DNA of 64,000 nucleotides from Pseudoxanthomonas gei (GTDB lineage: Bacteria; Pseudomonadota; Gammaproteobacteria; Xanthomonadales; Xanthomonadaceae). How positions within the stretch are numbered: the first letter of the stretch is position 1; every line of letters begins with the position of its first letter. The notes beneath the pieces were generated by a model. It was given only the letters and a program-made list of their open reading frames with translations, was not told the origin of the DNA and searched no databases. Where the stretch lies: NCBI RefSeq assembly GCF_010119615.1, contig NZ_QOVG01000001.1:1-64000 (forward strand). Direction: 5' to 3'. Position numbers and translations under genes: made by a program. Shown in pieces: positions 8,945 to 18,724 of this stretch.

Positions 8945-9765
8945 AACGCAGCCTGCCGTCGGTATTGCTGATCAATGCGCTGCTGGTGCTGCTTGCCGTG
9001 GTGAGCCTGGCGCCGTTGCTGTGGATGCTGTCGGTGTCCTTCATGCAGACCGGCGAAGCGGGGCATTTCCCGCCGCCACTGCTGCCTTCGCATGCCACGC
9101 TGGGCAATTACCGCGAGCTGTTCGTGCGCGCCGGCATGGGCCGCTTCCTGTTCAACAGTTTCCTGGTTTCCAGCTGCGTGATGGTACTGTCGGTGCTGTT
9201 CAATACGCTGGCCGGTTATGCCTTCGCCAAACTGCGTTTCAGGGGCCGTGATCGCACCTTCCAGGCGCTGCTGGCCGCGCTGGTGATACCGGGCCAGGTG
9301 GCGATGATGCCGCTGTTCCTGCTGTTGAAGCAGATGGGACTGGTCAACACCTATATGGGTGCCATCGTGCCGGGCATGGCGGCGATCTTCGGGATCTTCC
9401 TGGTGCGCCAGTACGCGCGCTCCATCCCCGACGAACTGCTGGAAGCGGCGCGCATCGACGGCGCCGGTGAATGGCGGATTTTTTTCCAGATCGTGCTGCC
9501 GGCGTTGAAGCCGATCCTGGTGACACTGGCAATCTTCAGTTTCCTGGGTGCATGGAACGACTTCATGTGGCCGCTGATCATCCTCAGCGACGAGAGCCTG
9601 CAGACGCTGCCGGTGGCGCTGGCATCGCTGTCGCGCGAACACGTGATGGACTACGAACTGATGATGGCCGGCTCGGTGGTCACCATCCTGCCGGTGCTGC
9701 TGCTGTTCCTGGTGTTGCAGCGCTACTACATCCAGGGATTGCTGCTGGGGAGCGTCAAGGGGTGA
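8941..9765 (+). CDS. ABC sugar permease, MalG type
   Basis: A 274-aa permease pairing with the upstream MalF-type protein. The ATG at 8941 overlaps the preceding stop by 4 nt, which fixes the start although the frame is open further upstream. It has about six membrane helices, an EAA loop EAARIDGAGEWRIFFQIVLP, and the AWNDFMWPLI motif common to MalG-class subunits. No ATPase gene follows; the likely partner is the MalK-type protein at 18904, about 9 kb away. Confidence 0.93.
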   Translation: MKRSLPSVLLINALLVLLAVVSLAPLLWMLSVSFMQTGEAGHFPPPLLPSHATLGNYRELFVRAGMGRFLFNSFLVSSCVMVLSVLFNTLAGYAFAKLRFRGRDRTFQALLAALVIPGQVAMMPLFLLLKQMGLVNTYMGAIVPGMAAIFGIFLVRQYARSIPDELLEAARIDGAGEWRIFFQIVLPALKPILVTLAIFSFLGAWNDFMWPLIILSDESLQTLPVALASLSREHVMDYELMMAGSVVTILPVLLLFLVLQRYYIQGLLLGSVKG

Positions 9766-9795
9766 GAATGGATGGCAACCGTGCTTTTTTCCTGT

Positions 9796-9932
9796 CGTCA
9801 TTCCCGCGCAGGCGGGAATCGCTATCGGCGGGGTGCCGGATCGACAATGGTCCTCACCTGCGCGCAGATCAGAAGCTTGGAGCGATTCCCGCCTGCGCGG
9901 GGTTTCCAACCGCCGTACGGCGGGTCATGACG
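9796..9932. repeat. REP pair, inverted
   Basis: Left arm 9796-9823 (CGTCATTCCCGCG then CAGGCGGGAATCGCT) and right arm beginning at 9881 (AGCGATTCCCGCCTGCGCGGG) are inverted copies. The right arm is interrupted by about 25 nt before its terminal ATGACG at 9927-9932. This is a typical enterobacterial/xanthomonad-style REP doublet placed between the MalG gene and the next gene. Confidence 0.8.
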
Positions 9933-12900
9933 AGCTTGTTTTCTATCGTCGCTTTAATTGCCCTCACTTCGTTTCGTGCTCACGCACAGGACGAATCCAG
10001 AATCCTGGACAACTTCGCCGACCCCGCTGCATGGCGCGTCGTCACCTCCAACCAGGTCAACGGCGCGCTGCGCCAGGTCCAGGGCGCGGACGGCAAGGCG
10101 CTATGCCTGGATTACGATTTCAAGGGTGTCTCCGGCTACGCAGGACTGCAGCGCGACCTTGCGCTGGATTACCCGGAAAATTACCGTTTCGACTTCCAGC
10201 TGCGCGGCGACTCACCACGCAACGACCTGCAGTTCAAGCTGGTCGATGCCAGCGGCGACAATGTCTGGTGGGTCAACAATCCCAGGTACGACTATCCAAC
10301 AGCCTGGACTGCGGTCCACTACAAGAAGCGGCACATCGACAAGGCATGGGGGCCGGATCCGGACCGCGTGCTGCGCAAGAGCGCGAAGCTGGAGTTCACC
10401 GTCTACAACAACGCCGGTGGCAAGGGCTCGGTGTGCTTCGACGAGCTGACGCTCACCCCGCTGCCTCCACAACCTTCCACCCCTTATGCGCCAAAAGCGC
10501 GGGTGGCGGACATGGCCAGTGGCGTGCCCACAGGCAATGACGCGCTGGCGCCGCTGGCCGTGGATGATCCTGGTGCAGACACTTCGCTGGTCTGGTCTGC
10601 TGCGGACGCGCCTGCCCAGCCGCTGGTACTTGATCTCGGCGCGAGCCGCGAGTTCGGTGGATTGAGCTTGCGCTGGGGCGCGGTTACGCGAGGCATGCCG
10701 ACGGTGTTCGCCTCCAGCTACGAGATCGCGCTTTCCGATGACGGCAGGCAATGGCGCATCGCGCGCACCGTGTCTGGCGCCAACGGTGGTTCGGACTGGA
10801 TTGCATTGCCCGAATCCGAAGCGCGTTACCTCAGGCTGAGGGTGCTGAAAGCGCCGGCTTCGCGGGTGGTGCTCGAAAACCTGACCGTCCAGCCGCTTGG
10901 GTTTGCGGAGACACCAAACGCCTTCCTGAAATCCGTGGCGAGGCAGGTGCCCAGAGGCTGGTTTCCACGCGGCTTCAGCGATGAGCAGTCGTACTGGACC
11001 ATCGTAGGCCTCGATGGTGGATTGCAGCAGGGGCTGATAGGAGAGGACGGCGGCATCGAGATCGGCCGCGGCGCACCCAGTGTTGCCCCGATGCTCTACA
11101 GCGAAGGAAGGCTGGTGACCTGGCCGGACGTGCAGATCACCCAGTCATTGCAGGGCGGATACCTGCCGATTCCCAGCGTCGAGTGGAAGGACGGCGACAC
11201 GGAACTCAAGGTGACCGCATTCGCACAAGGCACGCCCGCGCATTCGCAACTGGTCGCCCGCTATCGCCTGAGCAATCGCTCCGATACCGCCCGTGACTAT
11301 GTGCTGGCGCTCGCCGTGCAGCCTTTCCAGGTCAATCCTCCCACCCAGTTCCTGAGCACTGTCGGCGGTTTCTCGCCGCTCAATACCCTGCAACTGGGGC
11401 AGGACAGGGTCAGCATCAACGGCAAGGCCAGGATCTTCCCCACCACACGCGCTGCCGCAGTGCTGGCGACGACTTTCGACGCAGGCATCATCGGCGAACG
11501 CCTGGAGGGCGCTTACCTGGATCGTCCGGATGCCTGGCTGCGACGGGACGTGGTCGCCGATGCGGCCGGCATGGCTTCCGGCGCATTGCTGTATCCCATT
11601 CACCTGGAACCTGGCGAAAGCCGCGAGCTGGGCTGGGTGGCTCCATTGCAGGGCGAATACCAACAACAACAGGGATTCGATCTGGAAGCCGCGCAATCGC
11701 GGGTCGCGGCCTCGTGGCGCGCCAGGCTGGACAGCGTCCGTTTCGAGGTGCCTCCGCAGGGCCAGGCCCTGGTGGATACCTTGCGCACTTCCACGGCGCA
11801 CATGCTCATCTCGCGCATCGGCCCGCGCCTGCAACCCGGTACGCGATCCTATGCCCGCAGCTGGATCCGCGACGGCGCGATGATCTCCGAAGGGCTGTTG
11901 CGGATGGGCAGGAAAGAGGTGGTGCGCGACTACGTGGACTTCTATGCGCCCTACCAGTTCAAGGACGGCATGGTGCCGTGCTGCGTCGATGACCGCGGCA
12001 GCGATCCGGTGCCGGAGAACGACAGCCATGGCGAACTGATCTTCAACATCGCCGAGCTGTACCGTTACGACGGCGACAAGGCCTTCCTGCGCAGGATGTG
12101 GCCGCACGTGCTGGGCGCTTACACCTATATGGAAAAACTGCGGCTCAGTGAGCGCACCGAGGGCAATCGCGCGGTCAATCCGGCGTTCTACGGAATGATG
12201 CCGCGGTCGATCAGCCACGAAGGGTATTCGGCCAAGCCGATGCATTCCTACTGGGACAATTTCTGGGCCCTGCGTGGTTACAAGGACGCGGTGGACGTGG
12301 CCCGCTGGCTGGGCAAGGAAAAGGAAGCAAGGCGTTTCGAGGCCTCGCGCGATGAGTTCCGCCAGGACCTGCAGGACTCGCTGCGTGCGGCCGCGAGCCT
12401 GCACGGTATCGATTTCCTGCCCGGTGCGGCGGAGCTGGGCGATTTCGATGCCACATCGACCACGATTGCGCTGGCACCCGGTGGCGAGCAGGGCAGGCTG
12501 CCGGAAGACCTGCTGCACAACACCTTCGAGCGCTACTGGCGGGAATTCGAGCAGCGTCGGGATGGTCAGCGCGAGTGGAAGGATTACACCCCGTACGAAT
12601 GGCGCAACGTGGCGGCCTTCGTGCGGCTGGGCTGGCGCGAACGCGCGTGGGACGCGGTGCAGTTCTTCTTCAAGGACCGCGTGCCGCAGCCCTGGAACCA
12701 GTGGGCCGAAGTAGTGTCGCGCACCCCGCGCGCCCCGTTTTTCCTGGGCGACCTGCCGCATGCCTGGGTGGGTTCGGATTTCGTCAGGTCGGCACTGGAC
12801 ATGTTTGCCTACTCGCGTGAGATCGACGACAGCTTCGTGCTGGCCGCCGGTATCCCCACGGACTGGCTGGAAGGCAAGGGCATTGCCATCCACGACCTGC

Positions 12901-13124
12901 GCACGCCGCATGGCAGGCTCGGTTATTCCCTGCGCCGAAACAAGGGTGAGCTTTCGCTAAGCGTGGAGGCGGGGATGAAGCTGCCGGTGGGTGGCCTGGT
13001 ATTCCCGTGGCCCTACAGGACGCCGCCGGGCAAGGTCACGGTCAACGGAGCTCCTGCCGAATGGAAAGATGGCGAGGTGCGGATCCAGTCGCTGCCGGCC
13101 ACCGTGGCCATGGAAGCAAGGTAG
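9927..13124 (+). CDS. Large secreted multidomain (alpha/alpha)6-barrel protein with discoidin-like domain
   Basis: A 1065-aa exported protein with signal peptide MTSLFSIVALIALTSFRAHA. Residues about 22-178 resemble a CBM (NFADPAAWRV to SVCFDELTL). About 230-320 look like an F5/8 type C (discoidin) domain. From about 330 comes a long module containing RSWIRDGAMISEGLL (Trp646) and NDSHGELIFNIAELYRYDG (Asp699 to Glu703), as in inverting (alpha/alpha)6 glycosidases, then a short beta-sandwich tail. I do not recognise a defined GH family. The frame is open far upstream, but that stretch is REP sequence and gives the spurious peptide FPRRRES, so the ATG at 9927 is chosen; it lies inside the REP end. 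Context suggests a glycan-trimming enzyme in the periplasm or outside. Confidence 0.82.
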   Translation: MTSLFSIVALIALTSFRAHAQDESRILDNFADPAAWRVVTSNQVNGALRQVQGADGKALCLDYDFKGVSGYAGLQRDLALDYPENYRFDFQLRGDSPRNDLQFKLVDASGDNVWWVNNPRYDYPTAWTAVHYKKRHIDKAWGPDPDRVLRKSAKLEFTVYNNAGGKGSVCFDELTLTPLPPQPSTPYAPKARVADMASGVPTGNDALAPLAVDDPGADTSLVWSAADAPAQPLVLDLGASREFGGLSLRWGAVTRGMPTVFASSYEIALSDDGRQWRIARTVSGANGGSDWIALPESEARYLRLRVLKAPASRVVLENLTVQPLGFAETPNAFLKSVARQVPRGWFPRGFSDEQSYWTIVGLDGGLQQGLIGEDGGIEIGRGAPSVAPMLYSEGRLVTWPDVQITQSLQGGYLPIPSVEWKDGDTELKVTAFAQGTPAHSQLVARYRLSNRSDTARDYVLALAVQPFQVNPPTQFLSTVGGFSPLNTLQLGQDRVSINGKARIFPTTRAAAVLATTFDAGIIGERLEGAYLDRPDAWLRRDVVADAAGMASGALLYPIHLEPGESRELGWVAPLQGEYQQQQGFDLEAAQSRVAASWRARLDSVRFEVPPQGQALVDTLRTSTAHMLISRIGPRLQPGTRSYARSWIRDGAMISEGLLRMGRKEVVRDYVDFYAPYQFKDGMVPCCVDDRGSDPVPENDSHGELIFNIAELYRYDGDKAFLRRMWPHVLGAYTYMEKLRLSERTEGNRAVNPAFYGMMPRSISHEGYSAKPMHSYWDNFWALRGYKDAVDVARWLGKEKEARRFEASRDEFRQDLQDSLRAAASLHGIDFLPGAAELGDFDATSTTIALAPGGEQGRLPEDLLHNTFERYWREFEQRRDGQREWKDYTPYEWRNVAAFVRLGWRERAWDAVQFFFKDRVPQPWNQWAEVVSRTPRAPFFLGDLPHAWVGSDFVRSALDMFAYSREIDDSFVLAAGIPTDWLEGKGIAIHDLRTPHGRLGYSLRRNKGELSLSVEAGMKLPVGGLVFPWPYRTPPGKVTVNGAPAEWKDGEVRIQSLPATVAMEAR

Positions 13125-13132
13125 CCGGATAT

Positions 13133-13207
13133 TGTAGGAGCGACGCGAGTCGCGAAGCTCGTTATGGTTCGGTTCTTCAGGGCTTCGCGACTCGCGTCGC
13201 TCCTACA
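13133..13207. repeat. Palindromic intergenic repeat (TAGGAGCGACGCGAGTCGCG family)
   Basis: Perfect 26-bp inverted arms at 13133-13158 (TGTAGGAGCGACGCGAGTCG and CGAAGC) and 13182-13207, separated by 23 nt. It sits between the convergent 1065-aa protein gene and eda and can fold into a long hairpin. Related copies are at 27143 and 30128. Confidence 0.9.
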
Positions 13208-13305
13208 TAGCGGTTGGCGACGTCATGGGTTGCCGGGCTCGCTGATCGCCACGACCTAGTTCTAACAGCAACTTTGAGCCGGTAGCCGGGAGTCGACGGC
13301 GCCGA

Positions 13306-13971
13306 TCAGGCGGTGCGCGCCCGCGACACCAGCGCGGCGGCCCTGGCCGAAGCCGCTTCCACCTTGTCCCATTCGCCTGCATCCAGCCAAGCCTTGGGCA
13401 CCATCCATGAGCCGCCCACGCAGACGACATTGGGCTGGGCCAGGTATTCGGCCGCGTTGTCCTCGGTGATGCCACCGGTCGGGCAGATCTTCAGGTCGGA
13501 CAAGGGGCCGGCAAGGCCTTTCAGCATCGCCAGGCCGCCGACGGCGCTGGCCGGAAACAGCTTGCACACGCGGAACCCGCGCGCCATCAGCGACAGCAGT
13601 TCAGTCGGCGTTGCCGCGCCGGGCACGACGGGAAGTGGAGCCTTCGCCAGTGCATCAGCCATCCCGGCCGGTGTGCCAGGGGTGACCAGGAAATCGGCAC
13701 CCGCCGCGATCGACTGCTCCATCTGCTCGATGGTCAGCACGGTGCCGGCGCCGATCACGATGCCGGGCAGTTCCTTCTTCAGCATCGCCAATGCTTCCAT
13801 CGCCACCGGCGTGCGCAGGGTCAGTTCAATCGCCGGCAAGCCGCCTGCCAGGAGCGCGGCCGCTACCTTGCGCGCCTCATCCAGCGTGTGCACGGTGACC
13901 ACTGGCAGGATGCCCGCCGCACGCAGGAGTTGTTCGGCTTTTTGCTGGTGCTGGGTGATGGTCATGGTCAT
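13306..13971 (-). CDS. eda: 2-dehydro-3-deoxy-6-phosphogluconate (KDPG) aldolase
   Basis: A 221-aa class I aldolase that splits KDPG into pyruvate and glyceraldehyde-3-phosphate, the last step of the Entner-Doudoroff pathway. The Schiff-base lysine is Lys137 in RVCKLFPAS and the catalytic base is Glu49 in PAIELTLRT; GAGTVL and PTGGI phosphate-binding loops are present. Length is normal for the family. Starts at residue 1 or 3 are both possible. It is the last gene of bgl-glk-edd-eda, separated from edd by a 206-nt gap that holds a MITE-like element, so its expression may be partly uncoupled. Confidence 0.96.
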   Translation of the reverse strand: MTMTITQHQQKAEQLLRAAGILPVVTVHTLDEARKVAAALLAGGLPAIELTLRTPVAMEALAMLKKELPGIVIGAGTVLTIEQMEQSIAAGADFLVTPGTPAGMADALAKAPLPVVPGAATPTELLSLMARGFRVCKLFPASAVGGLAMLKGLAGPLSDLKICPTGGITEDNAAEYLAQPNVVCVGGSWMVPKAWLDAGEWDKVEAASARAAALVSRARTA

Positions 13972-13984
13972 AGGTGGGGATTCT

Positions 13985-14172
13985 GGTAGTCGGGCCGCTC
14001 TCCCATCGGGAGAGGAGTTGGGGTGAAGGTACGACGGAGTTTGCTGTGGTTACCGGCGTTGTTGGCCTCGCCGTAACCTCACACCCCAAGGGTGCTTCCT
14101 TCGGGGCGTCCGTCGCTTCGAGCCACCCCCGCCTTCGCGGGGGCAGGCTCTTGTCCCGACGGGGAGAAGGTA
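13985..14172. repeat. MITE-like intergenic element, copy 1
   Basis: The edd-eda spacer is filled by a palindromic element starting with a CTCTCCCATCGGGAGAG hairpin, then a core at 14010-14039 (GAGAGGAGTTGGGGTGAAGG), and ending with GTCCCGACGGGGAGAAGG. The same layout and core recur at 24596-24768. No transposase or protein-coding content. Confidence 0.7.
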
Positions 14173-14177
14173 ATTTC

Positions 14178-16091
14178 TCAAGCATCCTTCGCCTCATGCG
14201 GCGCCGCTGCCGCGGCCGAGTCGCCGCCCAGCTCGTATTCGGCGTCATATTCCCAGCCGCCTTCAGGGGAGGGCGGGCCACAGGATATCGACAGCGCGCC
14301 CTGGTCCGCCGGCGTCACCAGGTTGCGGCTCCAGGCGAACAGGTTGCGTCCCATGTCCTGCGCAGCCGGGGCGGTGTTGGCCGCGTGGCTGCGCGCGTTC
14401 CATTCGTCCGCGTCGACCAGTACTTCCAGCGTGCCGGCGTTGGCATCGAGCCGGATCATGTCGCCTTCGCGCAGCTTGCCGATCGGGCCGCCGCGCGCGG
14501 CTTCGGGGGTCAGGTGGATGGCGGCGGGAATCTTGCCCGAAGCGCCGGAAAGCCTGCCGTCGGTGACCAGGGCCACCCGGCGACCCTGGTTCTGCAGCAG
14601 CCCCAGCAGCGGCGCCAGCGAATGCAGTTCCGGCATGCCGTTGGCGCGCGGGCCCTGGTAACGGACCACGGCGATGAAATCCTGCGGCAGCACGCCGGCC
14701 GCATGCAGCTTGTTGAGCGCACGCGGGTCGTCCAGCACCACAGCGGGTGCCTCGATGCGGTGGTATTCGGACTTCACCGCCGAAATCTTCATCAGCGAGC
14801 GCCCCAGGTTGCCGCGCAGCAGGCGCAGGCCGCCCTGAAGGTCGAAGGCGGCGATGACCGGGCGCACCACGGCGTCGTCTGCGCTGGTCGCGATGCCCGG
14901 GGTGTAATCAAGCTTGCCGTCGGTCAGCCGCGGCTCGTCGCAATAGGCACGCATGCCGCCAGCTGCGACGGTGACCACGTCCCCATGCATCAGGCCGGCA
15001 TCGATGAGTTCGCGGAACACGAACTGGGTGCCGCCGGCGGCAGCGAAGCGGTTCACGTCGGCCTCGCCATTGGGGTACACCCGGGCCAGCAGTGGAATGA
15101 TCCGGGAAAGATCATCCATGTCGTCCCAGGTCAGCATCACGCCGGCGGCGCGTGCGACGGCAATCCAGTGGATGGTGTGGTTGGTGGAACCGCCGGTTGC
15201 CATCAGCGCGACCATGGCGTTGACGATGGCGCGCTCGTCGACCAGCCGGCCGATGGGCCGGTAGTCGTCGCCCAGTGCGGTGATGCGAAGTACCCGTTCG
15301 GTCGAGGCACGCGTCAGCGCGTCGCGCAGCGGCGTACCGGGATTGACGAACGAGGTTCCGGGCAATTGCAGGCCCATCGCTTCCAGCAGCACCTGGTTGG
15401 AATTGGCGGTGCCGTAGAAGGTGCAGGTGCCGGCCGCGTGGTAGGACGCCGCTTCCACCTCCAGCAGCTCCTCGCGGGTGGCCTCGCCGGCCGCGTAGCG
15501 TTCCCGCACTTCGGCCTTGAGCTTGTTGGGAATGCCCGGCGTCATGGGCCCGGCCGGCACGAACATGGCCGGCAGGTGGCCGAAAGCCAGCGCGCCGATC
15601 AGCAGGCCGGGGACGATCTTGTCGCACACGCCCAGGTAGAGCGCCGCGTCGAACATGTCGTGGCTCAGCGAGATCGCGGTGGCCTGGGCGATGTTGTCGC
15701 GCGAGAACAGCGACAGCTCCATGCCCGGCCTGCCCTGGGTGACGCCATCGCACATGGCTGGCACGCCGCCGGCGACCTGCGCGGTGGCGCCCAGCTCGCG
15801 GGCGACCCGGCGGACGATTTCCGGGTAGTGCTCGAACGGCTGGTGGGCCGACAGCATGTCGTTGTAGGCATTGATGATGCCCAGGTTGGGAGTCACGTCA
15901 GCACGCAGCCGGCCCTTGTCCGGCGAATCGCTGGCGGCGAAGGCATGGGCCAGGTTGCCGCAACTCAGGCGCGTGCGGCTGGGGCCTTCGCGATGGGCCG
16001 CATCGATGCCGCGCAGATAGGCGGCGCGGGAATCAGCGCTGCGCTTGCGGATGCGTTCGGTGATTTCATGCAGGCGTGGGTGCAGGGTCAT
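14178..16091 (-). CDS. edd: 6-phosphogluconate dehydratase
   Basis: A 637-aa IlvD/Edd family [4Fe-4S] dehydratase converting 6-phosphogluconate to KDPG in the cytoplasm. The CDKIVPG block (cluster-binding Cys), [15 protein letters not shown] and GGSTNHTIH motifs are intact, and the C-terminal domain includes [22 protein letters not shown]. The extreme C-terminus is a low-complexity Ala-rich stretch that runs up to the MITE-like element, so its last residues may be element-influenced. The start at 16091 gives the expected N-terminus; the gap to glk upstream is 181 nt, with a duplicated ATACCAGATG at about 16236-16256 and nothing else recognisable. Confidence 0.96.
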   Translation of the reverse strand: MTLHPRLHEITERIRKRSADSRAAYLRGIDAAHREGPSRTRLSCGNLAHAFAASDSPDKGRLRADVTPNLGIINAYNDMLSAHQPFEHYPEIVRRVARELGATAQVAGGVPAMCDGVTQGRPGMELSLFSRDNIAQATAISLSHDMFDAALYLGVCDKIVPGLLIGALAFGHLPAMFVPAGPMTPGIPNKLKAEVRERYAAGEATREELLEVEAASYHAAGTCTFYGTANSNQVLLEAMGLQLPGTSFVNPGTPLRDALTRASTERVLRITALGDDYRPIGRLVDERAIVNAMVALMATGGSTNHTIHWIAVARAAGVMLTWDDMDDLSRIIPLLARVYPNGEADVNRFAAAGGTQFVFRELIDAGLMHGDVVTVAAGGMRAYCDEPRLTDGKLDYTPGIATSADDAVVRPVIAAFDLQGGLRLLRGNLGRSLMKISAVKSEYHRIEAPAVVLDDPRALNKLHAAGVLPQDFIAVVRYQGPRANGMPELHSLAPLLGLLQNQGRRVALVTDGRLSGASGKIPAAIHLTPEAARGGPIGKLREGDMIRLDANAGTLEVLVDADEWNARSHAANTAPAAQDMGRNLFAWSRNLVTPADQGALSISCGPPSPEGGWEYDAEYELGGDSAAAAAPHEAKDA

Positions 16092-16272
16092 GGCGGTGGC
16101 GCTATCGGCTCGGAGAGGGCGGAGGCGATTGGAACTGGGACCACGACAATACCAATCCTGTCAGCGCTTCCCGGAAATCAAAGCCTCCGGCCTGAGTTTA
16201 CCCGCTTCGGATCCTTAGTTGCCGTCAGGATCAAATACCAGATGCATACCAGATGGGATCCCCGCAGAGCGG

Positions 16273-17262
16273 CTAAAGCCCAGAGAAGCTTTCCACGGCA
16301 AATGCCGCCGCGCCCAGCAGGCCCGGGCGGGGGTGGATGACGGCCAGGGTCGGCACACGCGCCATCGCGGGCGAGAAGCGACCCTTGTGCTCGAAGCGCT
16401 GGCGAAACCCGGAGTGCTGCAACGACGGCAGCAGCTTGGGTACCAGGCCGCCGGTGAGGAAAACGCCATCCCAGGCGCCGGCGCTGAGCACCAGGTCGCC
16501 GGAAATGGCGCCGAACACCGCGCAGAACACATCCAGCGTGCGCATGCAGCGGACATCGCCGGCGGCCGCGCGCGCGGTCACGTCGGCAGGCTGCATGGGG
16601 CCGGGGTCTTCGCCGGCGATCTCGCTCAGGGCGCGATGCAGGTTGACCAGTCCGGGGCCGCAGATCAGGCGTTCGTTGGACACACGCCCGAACTGTTCGG
16701 AAAGACGGATGAGGATTTCGATTTCCTCGGGTGTGCCGGGCGGGAAGCTGACATGCCCGCCTTCGGTTTCCAGTGGATAGCGCTTGCCCTCGCGGACCAG
16801 CAATCCGCCCACGCCCAGGCCGGTGCCCGGACCGATCACCGCGTAGGTTCGGTCGGCCGAGGCCGGCGCCGGCGTCCACTGCGCACCGCCAATGGCAACC
16901 ACGTCCGCCGGCGTCAGCAGGGAAACCGCCATGGCCTGGGCGGCGAAGTCGTTGACCAGGCGGATGTTCTCGAAGCCCAGCGCGGCGCGGGTACGCGACA
17001 GCGAGATCACCCAGGGGTGGTTGGTGATGCGCGCTTCGTCGCCATCGACGCGGCCGGCCACTGCGAAGACGCCGTTCTGGGCGGTGGCCCCGGTCTGGTC
17101 CAGGTAATGCTGGGCGGCGTCGGCCAGCGAAGGGAAATCGGCGACCGAAAACCCTTCCACGCTGTCGACGATGAGCGGCGTTTCCGAAGAGGTATCGGCC
17201 AATGCGAAACGCGCATTGGTGCCGCCGATGTCAGCGAGCAGGACGCGGGCGGTGCCGGTCAT
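16273..17262 (-). CDS. glk: Glucokinase
   Basis: A 329-aa bacterial glucokinase of the E. coli Glk family (ROK-unlike, PF02685). The N-terminal ATP/phosphate motif LADIGGTNARFAL, the sugar-binding LVNDFAAQA with its catalytic Asp, GPGTGLGVGGL and ETEGGHVSF blocks are all present. It phosphorylates glucose released by the GH1 enzyme encoded immediately upstream (49-nt gap) and feeds the Entner-Doudoroff genes downstream in the same operon. Confidence 0.95.
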   Translation of the reverse strand: MTGTARVLLADIGGTNARFALADTSSETPLIVDSVEGFSVADFPSLADAAQHYLDQTGATAQNGVFAVAGRVDGDEARITNHPWVISLSRTRAALGFENIRLVNDFAAQAMAVSLLTPADVVAIGGAQWTPAPASADRTYAVIGPGTGLGVGGLLVREGKRYPLETEGGHVSFPPGTPEEIEILIRLSEQFGRVSNERLICGPGLVNLHRALSEIAGEDPGPMQPADVTARAAAGDVRCMRTLDVFCAVFGAISGDLVLSAGAWDGVFLTGGLVPKLLPSLQHSGFRQRFEHKGRFSPAMARVPTLAVIHPRPGLLGAAAFAVESFSGL

Positions 17263-17311
17263 GCGGAGTACTTCAAGTAATGGCTACAAAGAGTATTCCG
17301 CTGCATTCGGC

Positions 17312-18673
17312 TCAGTCGTCCTCGTTGGTCAGCGCTGCGCCGTGGCTGGCGACAACCTTCGCATAATAGCGTGCGCTGTCCTTCGGGGTGCGGGTCTGGG
17401 TTTCGAAGTCCACGTGGACAATACCGAAGCGTTTGGAATAGCCCAGCGACCACTCCAGGTTGTCCAGCAGCGACCAGACGAAATAGCCGCCGATATCGCA
17501 GCCGGCCTCGATGGCGTTGTGCACTGCACGCAGGTGCTGGCGCAGGTAGCTCAGGCGCAGGGGGTCGCGCACACGACCGTTCTCTGCCTTGGGCGGGTCG
17601 AAGAACGCGGCGCCGTTCTCGGTGATGAAGACCTTGGGATTGCCGTAGCGTTCCTTCACCCACAGCAGGGTATCGGTGAGTCCCTGCGGGAAGACCTCCC
17701 AACCGGTTTCGGTATAGGTGTGCTGGTTCTGGCGCACCGGCACCACCTTGAGCGGCCAGTTGAGCTCGTCGTGCTTGGACACGTTGCGGGTGTAGTAGTT
17801 GACGCCGATGAAATCCAGCGGCTGCTTGATCAGGTCCATGTCGTCCTGCGACCACTCTGGCCAGGCTTCGCCGAAGATCTCGCGCAGCTCTTCCGGATAG
17901 GTGCCGAAGAAAGCCGGGTCCAGGTACTGGCGATTCATGTAGGCCTCGGCGCGCCGCGTGGCGGCGAGGTCCTCGGGACTGTCGCTGGCCGGGTACTTCG
18001 GCTCGATGTTCACCACCAGGCCGATCTCGTGCTTGCCCACTTCGCGGTATACCTTGACCGCGGCGCCATGCGCGCGCATCAGGTTGTGCGAGGCGATGGG
18101 CGCTTCGAACCGGTTGCGGTGGCCTGGCGCCAATGCCCCGTGCAGGTAGCCGCCATCGGTGACCACCCAGGGCTCGTTGAGCGTGGCCCAGCGCTTGATG
18201 CGCCCGTCAAGGCGTTCGAACATCACCCGCCCGTACTCGGCGAACCAGTCGGCGACGTCGCGGTTCAACCAGCCACCCTGGTCGTCCAGTGCCGCCGGCA
18301 GGTCCCAGTGGAACAGGGTGGCCACCGGCTGGATGTCGTTTTCCAGCAGCGTGTCGACCAGGCGCTCGTAGAAATCCATGCCTTTCTGGTTCACGCGGCC
18401 CTTGCCCTCCGGCATCACCCGGCTCCAGGAAATGCTGAAGCGGTAGGCCTGCATTCCCAGCTCTTTCATGATGTCGATGTCGCCACGCCAGCGGTTGTAG
18501 TGGTCGCAGGCCACATCGCCGGTGTCGTTGTTCAACATGCGGCCCGGCGTATGCGCGAAGCGCTGCCAGATGCTGGGGCCGGCGCCGTCGGTCAGGGGTG
18601 ATCCTTCGATCTGGTAGGCAGCAGTGGCGCTTCCCCAGACGAAGCCGTCCGGGAACTGGTAAATATTCGACAT
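17312..18673 (-). CDS. GH1 beta-glucosidase
   Basis: A 453-aa family 1 glycoside hydrolase, (beta/alpha)8 barrel, retaining. The N-terminal FVWGSATAAYQIEG signature, the acid/base Glu167 in TLNEP and the nucleophile Glu352 in FITENG are intact. No signal peptide, so it acts in the cytoplasm on oligosaccharides imported by the ABC transporter. It is the first gene of the bgl-glk-edd-eda operon and has the shared LacI-type operator about 52 nt upstream. GH1 enzymes can act on several beta linkages; the actual one is not visible in the sequence. Confidence 0.95.
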   Translation of the reverse strand: MSNIYQFPDGFVWGSATAAYQIEGSPLTDGAGPSIWQRFAHTPGRMLNNDTGDVACDHYNRWRGDIDIMKELGMQAYRFSISWSRVMPEGKGRVNQKGMDFYERLVDTLLENDIQPVATLFHWDLPAALDDQGGWLNRDVADWFAEYGRVMFERLDGRIKRWATLNEPWVVTDGGYLHGALAPGHRNRFEAPIASHNLMRAHGAAVKVYREVGKHEIGLVVNIEPKYPASDSPEDLAATRRAEAYMNRQYLDPAFFGTYPEELREIFGEAWPEWSQDDMDLIKQPLDFIGVNYYTRNVSKHDELNWPLKVVPVRQNQHTYTETGWEVFPQGLTDTLLWVKERYGNPKVFITENGAAFFDPPKAENGRVRDPLRLSYLRQHLRAVHNAIEAGCDIGGYFVWSLLDNLEWSLGYSKRFGIVHVDFETQTRTPKDSARYYAKVVASHGAALTNEDD

Positions 18674-18724
18674 GGCCCCTCCGGCGCGTCGGTGGATCTG
18701 GCTACGGGATTTGGTGCTGCTTTG

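Noticed and set aside
9471..9926. Upstream extension of the 1065-aa protein frame
   Set aside because: The frame overlaps the MalG gene and then runs through REP sequence (FPRRRES, IPACAGF); no signal peptide or homologous N-terminus, so not part of the protein.
13974..16340. 788-codon open frame on the plus strand over edd
   Set aside because: Antisense shadow of edd caused by high GC; no start context and no recognisable protein.
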